52,840 nucleotides of DNA from Methanomicrobia archaeon JdFR-19. GTDB taxonomy: Archaea > Halobacteriota > Methanosarcinia > DSM-18856 > Methermicoccaceae. Under the pieces are notes generated by a model that did not search any database, had not been told where the DNA came from, and saw only the letters and a program-made list of their open reading frames with translations. A program made the position numbers and the translations under genes. The stretch lies in contig MTMG01000003.1 of assembly GCA_002010075.1 (NCBI GenBank), forward strand, positions 1-52,840. The letters are read 5' to 3'. Positions 16,505 to 25,113 of the stretch are shown one piece after another (within the stretch, counting starts at the first letter, position 1; each line of letters starts with the position of its first letter).

Positions 16505-17722
16505 ATGTACATCGAAAGAGTTGATCCAGAAATAGCATCCATCATGGAAAAGGAATGGGAAAGACAGCAATACAAGATAAACCTGATAGCATCTGAAAAC
16601 TATGCATCTCCCGCAGTAAGAGAGGCTCAAGGAGGCATAATGACAAATAAGTACGCTGAAGGCTACCCTCATCGCAGGTACTATGGCGGATGTGAGTTTG
16701 TCGATATGGTTGAAGAGATAGCAATAGAGAGAGCCAAAAGGCTTTTCGGAGCAGAGCATGTGAACGTTCAACCACATTCAGGGACTCAGGCAAACATGGC
16801 TGTTTACTTTGCGATGCTTGAAAAGGGAGATACAATAATGAGCATGAATTTATCACATGGCGGTCATCTTTCACATGGCAGTCCCGTGAATTTCTCTGGC
16901 ATGTTCTACAACATTGTGCAGTATGGTGTGAGTAAGGAAACTGAAACTCTCGATTACTCGGAGCTGTCGGATATTGCGAGAAAGCACAAGCCAAAGATGA
17001 TAGTGTGTGGGGCGAGTGCCTATCCGCGAGAGATAGACTTCAAAGCGTTTAGAGAGATAGCTGATGAGGTTGGGGCATATCTGCTTGCTGATATAGCCCA
17101 CATAGCTGGTCTAATCGTGGCGGGACTTCACCAGAGTCCGATAAAGTATGCGGAATTTGTCACAACCACAACCCAAAAGACGTTGAGGGGGCCAAGAGGT
17201 GGCATGATAATGTGTCAGGAAGAGTATGCAACCAAGATAGACAAGATGATATTCCCAGGAATTCAGGGGGGTCCCCACATGCATGTGATTGCTGCGAAGG
17301 CTGTCGCTTTCAAAGAAGCAGAGACACCTGAATTCAGGAAATGTCAGGAAGACACGGTGAAGAATGCAAAGAAGTTAGCATCAGCTCTCAATGAAAGGGG
17401 TTTCAGAGTGGTTTCTGGTGGAACAGACAACCACCTCGCCTTGATTGACCTCACAGAGAAAGGAATGACAGGGAAGGATGCAGAGGAGATGCTTTCAGAG
17501 GTTGGAATCATTGTTAACAAGAATACAATTCCATTCGAAACCAGAAGCCCCTTCATAACGAGTGGTATAAGGGTTGGTACGCCTGCTGTAACCACAAGGG
17601 GCTTTGGTTTGAAAGAGATGGAAATGATTGCAGAATGGATTGAGGACACTCTCACAGAAGGAGTGGATGAGAGGATTGCAAAAGACGTGAGAGAACTCTG
17701 CTCAAAGTACCCGATTCCATGA
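16505..17722 (+). CDS. glyA: Serine hydroxymethyltransferase
   Basis: This PLP enzyme interconverts serine and glycine with a tetrahydropterin carrying the C1 unit. The 405-residue length is typical of the bacterial-type fold. Motifs are [18 protein letters not shown], the substrate loop [18 protein letters not shown], and the PLP-lysine segment [17 protein letters not shown]. The residue before the lysine is Gln (CAA) where most relatives I know have His. The start at 16505 ([11 protein letters not shown]) follows the TGA of the previous gene by 4 bases; the AGGTGAGAAG overlapping that stop is a ribosome binding site. folD and folP follow, making a C1 operon. Confidence 0.95.
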   Translation: MYIERVDPEIASIMEKEWERQQYKINLIASENYASPAVREAQGGIMTNKYAEGYPHRRYYGGCEFVDMVEEIAIERAKRLFGAEHVNVQPHSGTQANMAVYFAMLEKGDTIMSMNLSHGGHLSHGSPVNFSGMFYNIVQYGVSKETETLDYSELSDIARKHKPKMIVCGASAYPREIDFKAFREIADEVGAYLLADIAHIAGLIVAGLHQSPIKYAEFVTTTTQKTLRGPRGGMIMCQEEYATKIDKMIFPGIQGGPHMHVIAAKAVAFKEAETPEFRKCQEDTVKNAKKLASALNERGFRVVSGGTDNHLALIDLTEKGMTGKDAEEMLSEVGIIVNKNTIPFETRSPFITSGIRVGTPAVTTRGFGLKEMEMIAEWIEDTLTEGVDERIAKDVRELCSKYPIP

Positions 17723-17731
17723 GGTGAGGTG

Positions 17732-18616
17732 ATGAACAACAGCGAGGACATAAAAGATAAAGTGATAGATGGAAAGAGCATTGCAGATAGGGTTGAGAAG
17801 GGTGTGAAAGAGGATGTTGAACGATTTAAGAAAAAATATGGATGTGCACCGCGCCTTGCGACCATTTTGGTGGGAGAGCATCCACCTTCAAAACTGTATG
17901 TGAGGCTGAAACACTGGGCATGTAAAAGGGTAGGAATCGATTCAATGAACTACAAATTCGATGAAAATGTTAGTGAGAAGGAGATTCTTTCGCTGATAGA
18001 GAGTCTCAATGAGGATGACAAGGTGAATGGAATTCTTGTCCAGATGCCTCTTCCCCCCCACATAGATGCATTGAAAGTTATGGGGAGTGTGTCGCCCATC
18101 AAGGATGTTGATGGTTTTCATCCTCTCAACATGGGAAGATTGATGCAAGGAGATGAGAGTTGGCTTGTACCTTGCACACCAAAAGGAGTCATTGAAGCAC
18201 TAAACATATATGGCATAGATGTTCAGGGTCAGTATGCTGTTGTGGTTGGACATAGTAACATCGTCGGAAAACCAATGGCTGCGATGTTTCTTAACAGGAA
18301 TGCAACTGTGAGCGTGTGTCATGTTTACACGAAAAATTTGGTGGACTATACAAGAGAAGCAGATATTCTCGTGGTTGCAACAGGTGTCAAGGGTCTGATA
18401 AAAAAGGACATGATAAAAGAGGATTCGATAGTTTTCGATGTTGGTATCACATGGGAAGACGGAAAGGTGTATGGGGACGTTGTTTTTGATGATGTTGTCA
18501 AGAGGGCGAGACTCGTATCACCAGTCCCGGGAGGGGTTGGTCCCCTTACGATAGCTATGCTTCTTACCCACACAATGAAAGCAGCATGGAAGCAAAAAGA
18601 AAGGGAAGAAACATGA
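17732..18616 (+). CDS. folD: FolD, methylenetetrahydrofolate dehydrogenase/cyclohydrolase
   Basis: FolD oxidises methylene-tetrahydrofolate to methenyl and hydrolyses it to formyl-tetrahydrofolate using NAD(P). The 294-residue protein has the substrate-binding SKLYVRLKHWACKRVGI (Tyr and Lys of the active site), NGILVQMPLPPHID, PIKDVDGFHPLNMGRL, the Rossmann loop VVVGHSNIVGKPMAA, and the C-terminal LVSPVPGGVGPLTIAMLL. The ATG at 17732 directly follows an in-frame GTG (17729); GAGGTGAGGT upstream is the ribosome binding site. Its last four bases overlap the folP start. Presence of glyA and folD in an H4MPT-type methanogen suggests a separate folate pool for biosynthesis (inference). Confidence 0.95.
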   Translation: MNNSEDIKDKVIDGKSIADRVEKGVKEDVERFKKKYGCAPRLATILVGEHPPSKLYVRLKHWACKRVGIDSMNYKFDENVSEKEILSLIESLNEDDKVNGILVQMPLPPHIDALKVMGSVSPIKDVDGFHPLNMGRLMQGDESWLVPCTPKGVIEALNIYGIDVQGQYAVVVGHSNIVGKPMAAMFLNRNATVSVCHVYTKNLVDYTREADILVVATGVKGLIKKDMIKEDSIVFDVGITWEDGKVYGDVVFDDVVKRARLVSPVPGGVGPLTIAMLLTHTMKAAWKQKEREET

Positions 18617-19389
18617 CAAAGATAATGGGTGTTGTAAACCTCAGTAGTGAGTCGTTCTATCGTGGCTCATATTATCCTCCAGAACAGCTCCCAGACATCA
18701 TTACTAAGATGGTTGATGATGGGGCAGACATTGTGGATATGGGGGCGAGGTCAACTGCCCCCGGTTCCCCTGTTATCGGAGTGGATGAAGAGCTTGCGAG
18801 GATGAAAAGAGCAATGGAAAGCTTACAAGACCCCAGAAAGTCTGTTTAGATATCTGTAGACACACAATACGCAGAGGTTGCCTCATACGCACTATCCATG
18901 GGCGCTTCAATGGTGAATGACGTGAGCGGTCTAACGACGGACCCAAAGCTTGCTGATGTTGTTGTTGAATATGATTGCCCTATTGTAGTCATGGCATCTT
19001 TCAAGAAGCCAGGAGACCACACAACGCTTGAAGAGGCCATATTTGCATCTGAACTGACGATAGATAGAGCTATTGAGCTTGGAATACCTGAAGAGAATAT
19101 CATACTGGATCCAGGGGTAGGAAAATGGATTCCCCAGAGAAGCTTTGAGCATGATATCGCCATAATAAGGAACATCAAGTTTTTTCGCCAATTTGGTCTC
19201 CCCTTGCTCGTTGGTATTTCAAGAAAATCTTTCATCGGAAGTATCTTAAATGCTGAGCCTGAAGAAAGATTGTATGGAAGTCTCGGAGCAACAGCACTTG
19301 TGGTGGGCGAGGCAGACATAATAAGAACTCATGATGTGAGAGAGACAAAGGATGTTGTGAAGGTTGTTGAGGCGATTCTCAGATACTAA
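18613..19389 (+). CDS. folP: Dihydropteroate synthase (FolP type) with one in-frame TAG
   Basis: DHPS condenses 4-aminobenzoate (or an analogue) with the pterin diphosphate. Domains in order: MTKIMGVVNLSSESFY (MGVvNvTpDSF motif), GADIVDMGARSTAPGS (pterin site), ISVDTQYAEVA, GASMVNDVSG, NIILDPGVGKW, LLVGISRKSFIG. TAG lies at codon 79 (18847-18849), between QDPRKSV and ISVDTQ, exactly at the start of the strand that holds the invariant ISxDT. The in-frame continuation retains every conserved loop, giving 258 residues. The start ATG at 18613 overlaps the folD stop. The stop is TAA. It could serve folate or methanopterin synthesis. Confidence 0.92.
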
Positions 19390-19455
19390 CGATTCTGAGC
19401 GTACAAATTTGAAAATAGATAAGACTTTTAAGTATAAGTTTCACACTTTAAACAT

Positions 19456-20652
19456 ATGGATGAGTTAAAGAGGGACAAGAAGGTTGTTAAAGAAGAGTTC
19501 TCACGCTACCTACTTGACAGAGTTAAACAGCTTGAGGAAAAGAACAACATATTGAGGACGATCAATCGTCAAATAGAAAGTGAGTTTCAGACGACAAAAC
19601 TCAGGCAGGAGCAAGAAATAAAACGACTTAGAGGAGAGCTCTCGAGACTTAGGTCCCTTCCTCTTCTAGTTGGAGATGTTATCGATGTTTTTGATGATGG
19701 TAGAGCAATCGTAAAAATAAACAACGGAAGCTCGTTTCTTGTGAAGGTTTCCCAGAATGTTAATGTGGGTGTTGGGGATAGAGTTGCTCTAAATCAGCAG
19801 ACTCTCGCAGTCCTCGAAGTTCTGCCTCCATCTTACAGCACAAATGTGAAGGTTGCAGAGGTAATAGATGATACTGGTGTCGATTATTCCATGATAGGTG
19901 GGCTGGATAAACAGATCGAGGAAATAAAAGAGGTTGTTGAGCTTCCCCTCACAAATCCTGAACTATTTGAAGAAGTTGGAATCGCCCCGCCTCAGGGTGT
20001 TTTGCTCTACGGACCTCCCGGAACTGGAAAGACGTTGCTGGCGAAGGCTGTTGCACATAGCACCAGTGCGAAGTTCATAAAAATCGTGGGTTCAGAACTT
20101 GTTCAGAAATACATAGGAGAGGGGGCGAGACTTGTTAGAGAATTGTTCCAGCTTGCCAGAGATAACCCCCCCTCCATCATATTCATAGATGAATTGGATG
20201 CTATAGGCTCTAAGAGATATGATAGTACATCTGGAGATAGAGAGGTTCAGAGGACACTCATGCAACTACTATCCGAACTCGATGGTTTCAGACCAAGAGA
20301 TAGTGTGAAGGTGATTGCAGCAACCAACAGACCAGATATCCTCGACCCAGCACTGCTGAGACCTGGAAGATTCGACCGTCTTATAGAGATACCGCTCCCA
20401 GATGAAAAAGGAAGAGAGGAGATACTGAGAATACACACATCCAAAATGAAGCTTGGGAAGGATGTTGATCTTAGGAAGTTGGCAAAACTTACAAGGGGAG
20501 CGAGTGGAGCGGATTTGAAAATGATTGTGGTTGAGGCAGGAATGTTTGCAATCCGTGAGGGGCGTAGGTATGTTAGCATGAAGGACTTTGAGAAATCTAT
20601 TGAAAAGATAAGTTCCTCACCAAAACTTGATACAGAGGGAATGTTCATCTAA
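19456..20652 (+). CDS. pan: Proteasome-activating nucleotidase (PAN)
   Basis: PAN is the hexameric AAA+ ATPase that unfolds proteins and feeds them into the 20S proteasome. The 398 residues comprise an N-terminal coiled coil (about 1-70), an OB domain (about 70-130), and the AAA module with Walker A GPPGTGKT (186-193), Walker [12 protein letters not shown] (241-251) and the second region of homology [18 protein letters not shown] (292-309). The C-terminus is EGMFI. A proteasome-docking HbYX motif would need Tyr next to last; here it is Phe. A TATA-like TTTTAAGTAT lies about 26 bases before the ATG, so the mRNA is probably leaderless. Confidence 0.96.
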   Translation: MDELKRDKKVVKEEFSRYLLDRVKQLEEKNNILRTINRQIESEFQTTKLRQEQEIKRLRGELSRLRSLPLLVGDVIDVFDDGRAIVKINNGSSFLVKVSQNVNVGVGDRVALNQQTLAVLEVLPPSYSTNVKVAEVIDDTGVDYSMIGGLDKQIEEIKEVVELPLTNPELFEEVGIAPPQGVLLYGPPGTGKTLLAKAVAHSTSAKFIKIVGSELVQKYIGEGARLVRELFQLARDNPPSIIFIDELDAIGSKRYDSTSGDREVQRTLMQLLSELDGFRPRDSVKVIAATNRPDILDPALLRPGRFDRLIEIPLPDEKGREEILRIHTSKMKLGKDVDLRKLAKLTRGASGADLKMIVVEAGMFAIREGRRYVSMKDFEKSIEKISSSPKLDTEGMFI

Positions 20653-20665
20653 ATGGGGGGTTGTA

Positions 20666-21400
20666 TTGCCAAAACTCAGTAAGGTTGTTGAAATTCTCGA
20701 AGAAATAGCACCACCTGGACTTGCGGATCCCGATGACATGGGAAGGATAGGGCTTGTTGTTGACCGAGGAGGAAATGTAGAAAAGGCTGGTGTGAGCCTT
20801 GACCCAACTGACTACGTGTTCGAAGAGGCTGCAAGACTCGAGGTAGATATACTCATATGTCATCATCCCCTCATACCTAAACCCCTGATGAAACTTGAAA
20901 AATCACTGTGCGATAAACTGAAAATCGCTCTTGAAAATGAGATATCTGTGTATGTGATGCACACGAACTTTGACAGAGCTGATGGAGGAATAAACGACAC
21001 ACTTGCCAGTGTTCTTGGTCTGACCGATGTTGAAAGGATGTCGATGGGATGCATAGGATACGCTGAGCCCTCTTCTATCGAGGAGTTTGCTAATGAAGTT
21101 TCAAGTATCCTCGGTACTCATGTCCAATTTGCTGGGACAAAAGATGTGGAGAAGGTGGCTGTTGTTGGAGGGAGTGGTTTCACACCCGAGCTAATAAAGG
21201 AAGCGATTGAATTTGGGGCAGACACATATGTGTCTGGCGAGCTAAAGCATCATGCTGTGCGAGATTTTGCTGAGAAGGTGAATCTAGTCGATGGCACTCA
21301 TTACTACACCGAGATACACGGAATGAGAAGGCTGTGTAACATATTACCTTTCGAGTGTATTCTCATAGAAGACGACCCGGGCATAAAGACGGTGTGGTGA
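20666..21400 (+). CDS. Nif3-like dinuclear metal centre protein
   Basis: A 244-residue member of the NIF3/YbgI family (COG0327; GTP cyclohydrolase I type 2-like), which forms a hexameric ring around two-metal sites. The metal ligands can be seen: ILICHHPLI (His-His) near residue 72, YVMHTNFDRADGGIND (His, Asp), VAVVGGSGF, TYVSGELKHHAVRDF (His) and a late THYYTEIHGMRRL with the conserved His-x2-Glu. Substrate and reaction are unsettled for the family. A TTG start at 20666 after GGGGGGT is chosen because no ATG gives the family N-terminus. The TGA is immediately next to the 3' end of the convergent tRNA-Leu. Confidence 0.87.
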   Translation: MPKLSKVVEILEEIAPPGLADPDDMGRIGLVVDRGGNVEKAGVSLDPTDYVFEEAARLEVDILICHHPLIPKPLMKLEKSLCDKLKIALENEISVYVMHTNFDRADGGINDTLASVLGLTDVERMSMGCIGYAEPSSIEEFANEVSSILGTHVQFAGTKDVEKVAVVGGSGFTPELIKEAIEFGADTYVSGELKHHAVRDFAEKVNLVDGTHYYTEIHGMRRLCNILPFECILIEDDPGIKTVW

Positions 21401-21484
21401 TGCAGGGGGCAGGATTCGAACCTGCGAACCCCTCATGGGAGTTGGTCTTGAGCCAACCGCCGTTGACCACTTGGCTACCCCTGC
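21401..21484 (-). tRNA. tRNA-Leu (CAA)
   Basis: This is a class II tRNA with a long variable arm. The minus strand reads GCAGGGGTAGCCAAGTGG at the 5' end, with acceptor partner CCCCTGC and discriminator A (21401). The anticodon stem GTTGG/CCAAC encloses CTCAAGA, giving anticodon CAA. The variable arm is about 13 bases (CTCCCATGAGGGG), and the T arm is GCAGG-TTCGAAT-CCTGC. There is no encoded CCA. Confidence 0.94.
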
Positions 21485-21796
21485 CCATACTATGGTTGCA
21501 TACCTCGATTAAAAAATTGTCGTCGGATGTGTAGATTTAAAAATAGAAATATTTATATAGTTTTGAATCCATTATTATATGGTATTCGTAAATCGATGTG
21601 ACTATACATTGGAGAGAATTATTTTTCATTTAATCTGTTGAGAGAATTGTCACTGCATTGAAGTCCAAAATTCTTGTCTCTAAAATTGAACTCTAAAGAA
21701 ATTCACTGTAATGAGTTAAAAAATGTATTCAAAACCATATTTTTCTATATTCTCATAATATTTTGTGTCTTTTACAAAAGAAAAGGAGATGATAAC
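21485..21796. other. AT-rich intergenic stretch without a recognisable gene
   Basis: These 312 bases contain no convincing gene. They include TATA-like runs (for example AAATATTTATATAG near 21547-21560), two copies of GAGAGAATT about 30 bases apart (from 21611 and 21640), and many stops in all frames. An open frame from 21674 has a Phe/Ile-rich start that looks like translated intergenic DNA. The gene following it begins at the GTG at 21797. Confidence 0.6.
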
Positions 21797-22105
21797 GTGA
21801 AGGAAGTTATCTGGATAAGTAGGCACAGATTGTTGGTTGAGAATCACTTGATTCTCCGTAATGCATTTGGAGAGTATTGTGTTGTGGAGGTGAATGAGAG
21901 GATGGATGCAAATAGATTGAAGGAGATAGTTGAGGAGCTTGGTAGGGACAGAGTATATGTCGTTGTGCTTCCTACACATTTGATAAAGGTATTGCTGGAT
22001 CTGGGTGTTGAGGTTTATAGGTTTATTACAAAAGATGTGGAGGGACGCAATTTACCAGTAGGATTGGAGAGAATTGTTGATCTTGAAATAGAAAGAGTTG
22101 TGTGA
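21797..22105 (+). CDS. Hypothetical protein, 102 residues
   Basis: I do not recognise this protein. It starts at GTG 21797 behind a clear AGGAGAT ribosome binding site (21784-21790), giving MKEVIWISRHRLLVENHLIL. It is a small soluble protein with alternating strands and helices. VYVVVLPTHLIKVLLDLGVEVYRF looks like a beta-alpha-beta unit, and the C-terminus ends ERIVDLEIERVV. It has no Cys and no signal or membrane segment. It is followed after 9 bases by another unknown gene. Both lie in a notably AT-rich patch between tRNA-Leu and ramA, where acquired genes often sit. Confidence 0.7.
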   Translation: MKEVIWISRHRLLVENHLILRNAFGEYCVVEVNERMDANRLKEIVEELGRDRVYVVVLPTHLIKVLLDLGVEVYRFITKDVEGRNLPVGLERIVDLEIERVV

Positions 22106-22114
22106 GGTGGAGAG

Positions 22115-22531
22115 TTGGGCTGTCTTGAAGATATGGAAGCTGTTTTGATTGATTTACAAAAGATGATGGATGGATATCCAGAATTGAACAAATTCAGATT
22201 CAATATCAAGGGTAAATTGATTGGAGACATTAACAATGAGTTAACTATCATAAATCCTGTTAATTATGAGATGACAATTGAAGGAGACGCATTTGGCAAT
22301 ACATCATTCTCATTTCGTTTAGACGAGATTGGGATAACAATTTACAGGACGATTGAAGAAAATGAAGAACTCAGAGATTACACTCTTATTCTGGATGATG
22401 TTGTCTCATTTTTGTTGAAATTGATAAAAATCAACAGAGAAATCGTAGATATACAAGAAGACATGATAGAAGATGCTTCAGATGTGCAGATTTTGAAAAT
22501 TGCAAAATTAGTTGATAGGTATCTTGACTAA
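22115..22531 (+). CDS. Hypothetical acidic protein, 138 residues
   Basis: Not recognised. A TTG start at 22115 with GAGGTGGAGAG just upstream gives MGCLEDMEAVLIDLQ; an internal ATG at 22133 is an alternative. The protein is acidic. The middle is strand-rich (KGKLIGDINNELTIINPVNY and TSFSFRLDEIGITIYRTIEE), which looks like a small beta sandwich, and the C-terminus is helical. It is probably cotranscribed with the preceding 102-residue gene. No signal peptide or membrane helix. It converges with ramA, with 80 AT-rich bases between. Confidence 0.68.
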   Translation: MGCLEDMEAVLIDLQKMMDGYPELNKFRFNIKGKLIGDINNELTIINPVNYEMTIEGDAFGNTSFSFRLDEIGITIYRTIEENEELRDYTLILDDVVSFLLKLIKINREIVDIQEDMIEDASDVQILKIAKLVDRYLD

Positions 22532-22611
22532 ATTAAGTTAGTTGCCTAATTCAAAATAAATAAAAAAATTAATCAAAGATTTGTCTGTTTTGTCTAATTG
22601 AATCCTATTAT

Positions 22612-24237
22612 TCATACAGATATTTTCATATCTTTCAATCTTAATGTCTCTGTTGGACAGACCTCTTCGCATCTTCTGCAAGCGGTTCCACCGCACCTAT
22701 CTGACCTTATAACCGCAATCCTCTTTCCATCTTCTTCTTTTATTGTTATCGCATCCTCTGGGCATTCTTTCATACATCTCTTGCATAATGTACAGTTATC
22801 CAAAACTGAGGAAATCCTTACTCCAATTTCATCGAGAATTTCGATTCCAAGTTCTCCCAGCACAGGGATGTCTCTCTCAACAAGCTTCTCAACCTTTGGA
22901 TTCTCTATTTCTGTTGGGATTGGAGGTAGTTTGTAAAGCTTCATCATCTCATTGTACATATCAAACGGCATGCTGTTTGTCCAGATTGCCAACTCGATAA
23001 TGTAGATGCTCTTGAACGTTTCAGAGGTTGCAAACATAATATGTTTATCTCGCAAACCCCTCGCAAACTCTCTAAGCTCATATATGTAATCTGGATTCAT
23101 CACGATGTCTCTTGCCAGCGAGAGGGAAGTGTTTCCAACTTGTATAATTCTGGAGGCTGTAGTTGGAACCAAACCGATTCTCTGGGCTTTGCGGGCGTCT
23201 ACGTATGTGCCTGCTGCCCCCGACATGTACGAGGTTTTTATGGCATCCAATGGTAAGCCTGCTTCGTGTAGAAGTGTGAAGAATCCCGCTCTTATGGCTC
23301 CTATTGCCTTACCAGCCTCTTCAAGGTCCTTTTCAGTTATGTATACCCTATCTTGCAGATGTAACCTCTTGGATGGCGTTCCTATCTTGGGCGGATGTAT
23401 TATCCCACTGTCGATTCCACATGAGATTGTTGCAATAACTCCTGTCCCTGTCACACCCTTTGCATATCCATGCATTTCCCCCTCCTCTATGATTGAGCCA
23501 TCTAATGGATTGACCAAGTCGCCTCTACGTGCAATGAACTCAGAATCCAAAACATAACAACGCCAATTCCCATTATTCGCCTCTATATCACTTACTGCAC
23601 CCGGTGAGGCAAGCATACCACACTTTATTTCCTGCCCTTCCAAAGCCGGGCCTGCTGCAGCAGACCCAGTATATACCTCGCCCTCAACAATCAATCCCAT
23701 TTCTGCATTTGTTCCATAATCAACTACCAGAGACACTTCCTTTCTATCAAGCACATCAGTTTTTAGGAGCATTGCCAGAGCGTCAGCCCCCACTTCATGT
23801 TTCACAGCGGGAGGGATTATCACCTCTGCATCTGGGTTTATGGCAAGACCAAAATCTTCTGCCTTGAATATCCCTCCATCTCTCTTAGGGGACACCACTC
23901 CAAGAGCTTTGAGCTTGTGCTCTCCAGCATAAGCCAAGTCTCTGATTTCGATGTTCTGAAACAAAGAGAGTTGAAATGTATTCCCGCATATGGCAAATCT
24001 CTCTACTTTGTTAAGTTCGATTTTCAGAAGCGAGAGCAATTCATTTATTGCGTTCATAATCAGATCGTGACAAACATCCTGCCCCACATCAATCGCGAAA
24101 TTTACATGGTCAATAACATTCATCCCCGGGATTGGATGTCGGGTGGAAATGGCTGTAGAAATTATCTTTTCTTCTTTTAAATCAATGGCTTGTAACCTAA
24201 AACCACTTGTCCCCATATCCATAGCAACTGCATACAT
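22612..24237 (-). CDS. ramA: RamA, reductive activator of methylamine corrinoid proteins
   Basis: RamA uses ATP hydrolysis and two [4Fe-4S] clusters to reduce inactive Co(II) corrinoid on MtmC/MtbC/MttC back to Co(I). From MYAVAMDMGTSGFRLQAIDL (24237) the product is 541 residues, matching the roughly 60-kDa enzyme. It has the ASKHA-like nucleotide loops (DMGTSGFR; LVVDYGTNAEMGL; SGAAGTYVDAR) and a C-terminal ferredoxin domain with CTLCKRCMKECP and a slightly unusual CGGTACRRCEEVCP. Upstream in-frame codons to 24309 overlap the CBS gene end and are not used. A TATATATATT run about 25 bases upstream suggests its own promoter. It is the only activator gene in the window and serves the mtm and mtb genes 4-8 kb away. 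Confidence 0.94.
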   Translation of the reverse strand: MYAVAMDMGTSGFRLQAIDLKEEKIISTAISTRHPIPGMNVIDHVNFAIDVGQDVCHDLIMNAINELLSLLKIELNKVERFAICGNTFQLSLFQNIEIRDLAYAGEHKLKALGVVSPKRDGGIFKAEDFGLAINPDAEVIIPPAVKHEVGADALAMLLKTDVLDRKEVSLVVDYGTNAEMGLIVEGEVYTGSAAAGPALEGQEIKCGMLASPGAVSDIEANNGNWRCYVLDSEFIARRGDLVNPLDGSIIEEGEMHGYAKGVTGTGVIATISCGIDSGIIHPPKIGTPSKRLHLQDRVYITEKDLEEAGKAIGAIRAGFFTLLHEAGLPLDAIKTSYMSGAAGTYVDARKAQRIGLVPTTASRIIQVGNTSLSLARDIVMNPDYIYELREFARGLRDKHIMFATSETFKSIYIIELAIWTNSMPFDMYNEMMKLYKLPPIPTEIENPKVEKLVERDIPVLGELGIEILDEIGVRISSVLDNCTLCKRCMKECPEDAITIKEEDGKRIAVIRSDRCGGTACRRCEEVCPTETLRLKDMKISV

Positions 24238-24305
24238 GTGGCGAAGTTTATAATAACTTAATATATATACATTTTCCAAAAAATTGGGAGAGAAAAAAAT
24301 AAAAA

Positions 24306-24752
24306 TCAACCTAATCTTACACCATGTAAAGTTGGTCGCAGTGCCATTATGATTGCTTCTTTCTTCTCCTCTGGGATGTGTTCCTCGGCAAGTGCGTAAA
24401 TCACATCTTTTGCTGTTATTACCCCCTTCAATTCCTTATCAGACACAACAGGAAGTACTGAGTAATCATTTTCGTACATCTTCTTGGCAACATCCTCAAC
24501 ATCGTCATTTATGTCACAAACAACAGCAGGACTGCTCATTATATCGCCAAGTGTCTTGTCCAGATTCTCCTCAGCAACTACTTTGCATGCAAAGTCAGAC
24601 GCAGTTGCCACGCCTTTTATCTCATCTCCTTCAAGAACGACAATATACTTTACTCCCTTTTCCTTGCATGCCTTGGCACCATCTACAACTTTCGTATTCA
24701 CATCAAGTGTGATGTACTCGTCCCTAATTTCAACATCACTAACTTTAACCAT
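24306..24752 (-). CDS. CBS-domain pair protein
   Basis: A 148-residue protein made of two tandem CBS domains (about 12-68 and 76-132), a module that binds adenosine nucleotides or SAM and usually regulates a partner. Core motifs are KGVKYIVVLEGDEIKGVATASDFACKV and DYSVLPVVSDKELKGVITAKDVIYAL. No other domain is fused. Its start overlaps the end of the zinc-ribbon gene by 8 bases, so they are coupled. ramA follows 68 bases later. This context suggests sensing of cell energy or SAM state for methylamine use (inference). Confidence 0.9.
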   Translation of the reverse strand: MVKVSDVEIRDEYITLDVNTKVVDGAKACKEKGVKYIVVLEGDEIKGVATASDFACKVVAEENLDKTLGDIMSSPAVVCDINDDVEDVAKKMYENDYSVLPVVSDKELKGVITAKDVIYALAEEHIPEEKKEAIIMALRPTLHGVRLG

Positions 24753-25113
24753 TTTTTACACCTCCTTTAGATTTATTACCATATGCACCCAGATAGTGTC
24801 TGCGCGTTGTAAAGATCGCATCATACGTAGCGAATATCATTACAGACAGATAGAGAAGATAGTAAAGGTTGTTGAGGTTCAAAAGTGCTGGCAGAAGTGC
24901 TACACTCACTGCCACTGTTAGTATCTTCAATCCACGGATGTGCTCGCCTATATACATCTGACCAAAACCCGGAACGAAAAACGATGCCAACATTGCTATA
25001 CTGGCTTTCTTACGTATGAAAGCATCTACGTTTAATTTGGCTCCACAATTTGGGCAGGTTCTCATATCCAGAGAGACACTATTACCGCATTTTCCACAGT
25101 AAAAATCACTCAT
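24745..25113 (-). CDS. Zinc-ribbon membrane protein (TM2-like)
   Basis: A 122-residue protein with an N-terminal zinc ribbon, CGKCGNSVSLDMRTCPNCG (two Cys-x2-Cys pairs, residues about 6-24), followed by a short basic linker and two or three hydrophobic helices (ASFFVPGFGQMYIGEHIRG and two more). The GFGQMYIGEHIRGL segment is typical of TM2-type membrane proteins. Starting at MSDFYCGKCG (25113) gives the usual architecture; an ATG three codons earlier is also open. It overlaps the HEAT gene upstream and the CBS gene downstream, forming a coupled trio. Function unknown. Confidence 0.8.
   Translation of the reverse strand: MSDFYCGKCGNSVSLDMRTCPNCGAKLNVDAFIRKKASIAMLASFFVPGFGQMYIGEHIRGLKILTVAVSVALLPALLNLNNLYYLLYLSVMIFATYDAIFTTRRHYLGAYGNKSKGGVKNG

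Noticed and set aside
18586-19389. folP as two genes or a decayed gene
   Set aside because: Motifs of one enzyme continue in frame across a single TAG with no gap, and the total length is normal.
22612-24237. Selenocysteine (in-frame TGA) genes
   Set aside because: I looked for conserved frames interrupted by TGA, here and elsewhere; all interruptions found were TAG.
24238-24309. Upstream extension of RamA to 24309
   Set aside because: It would read through the promoter-like TATATATATT and overlap the CBS gene end; the family starts at MYAVAMDMGTSG.
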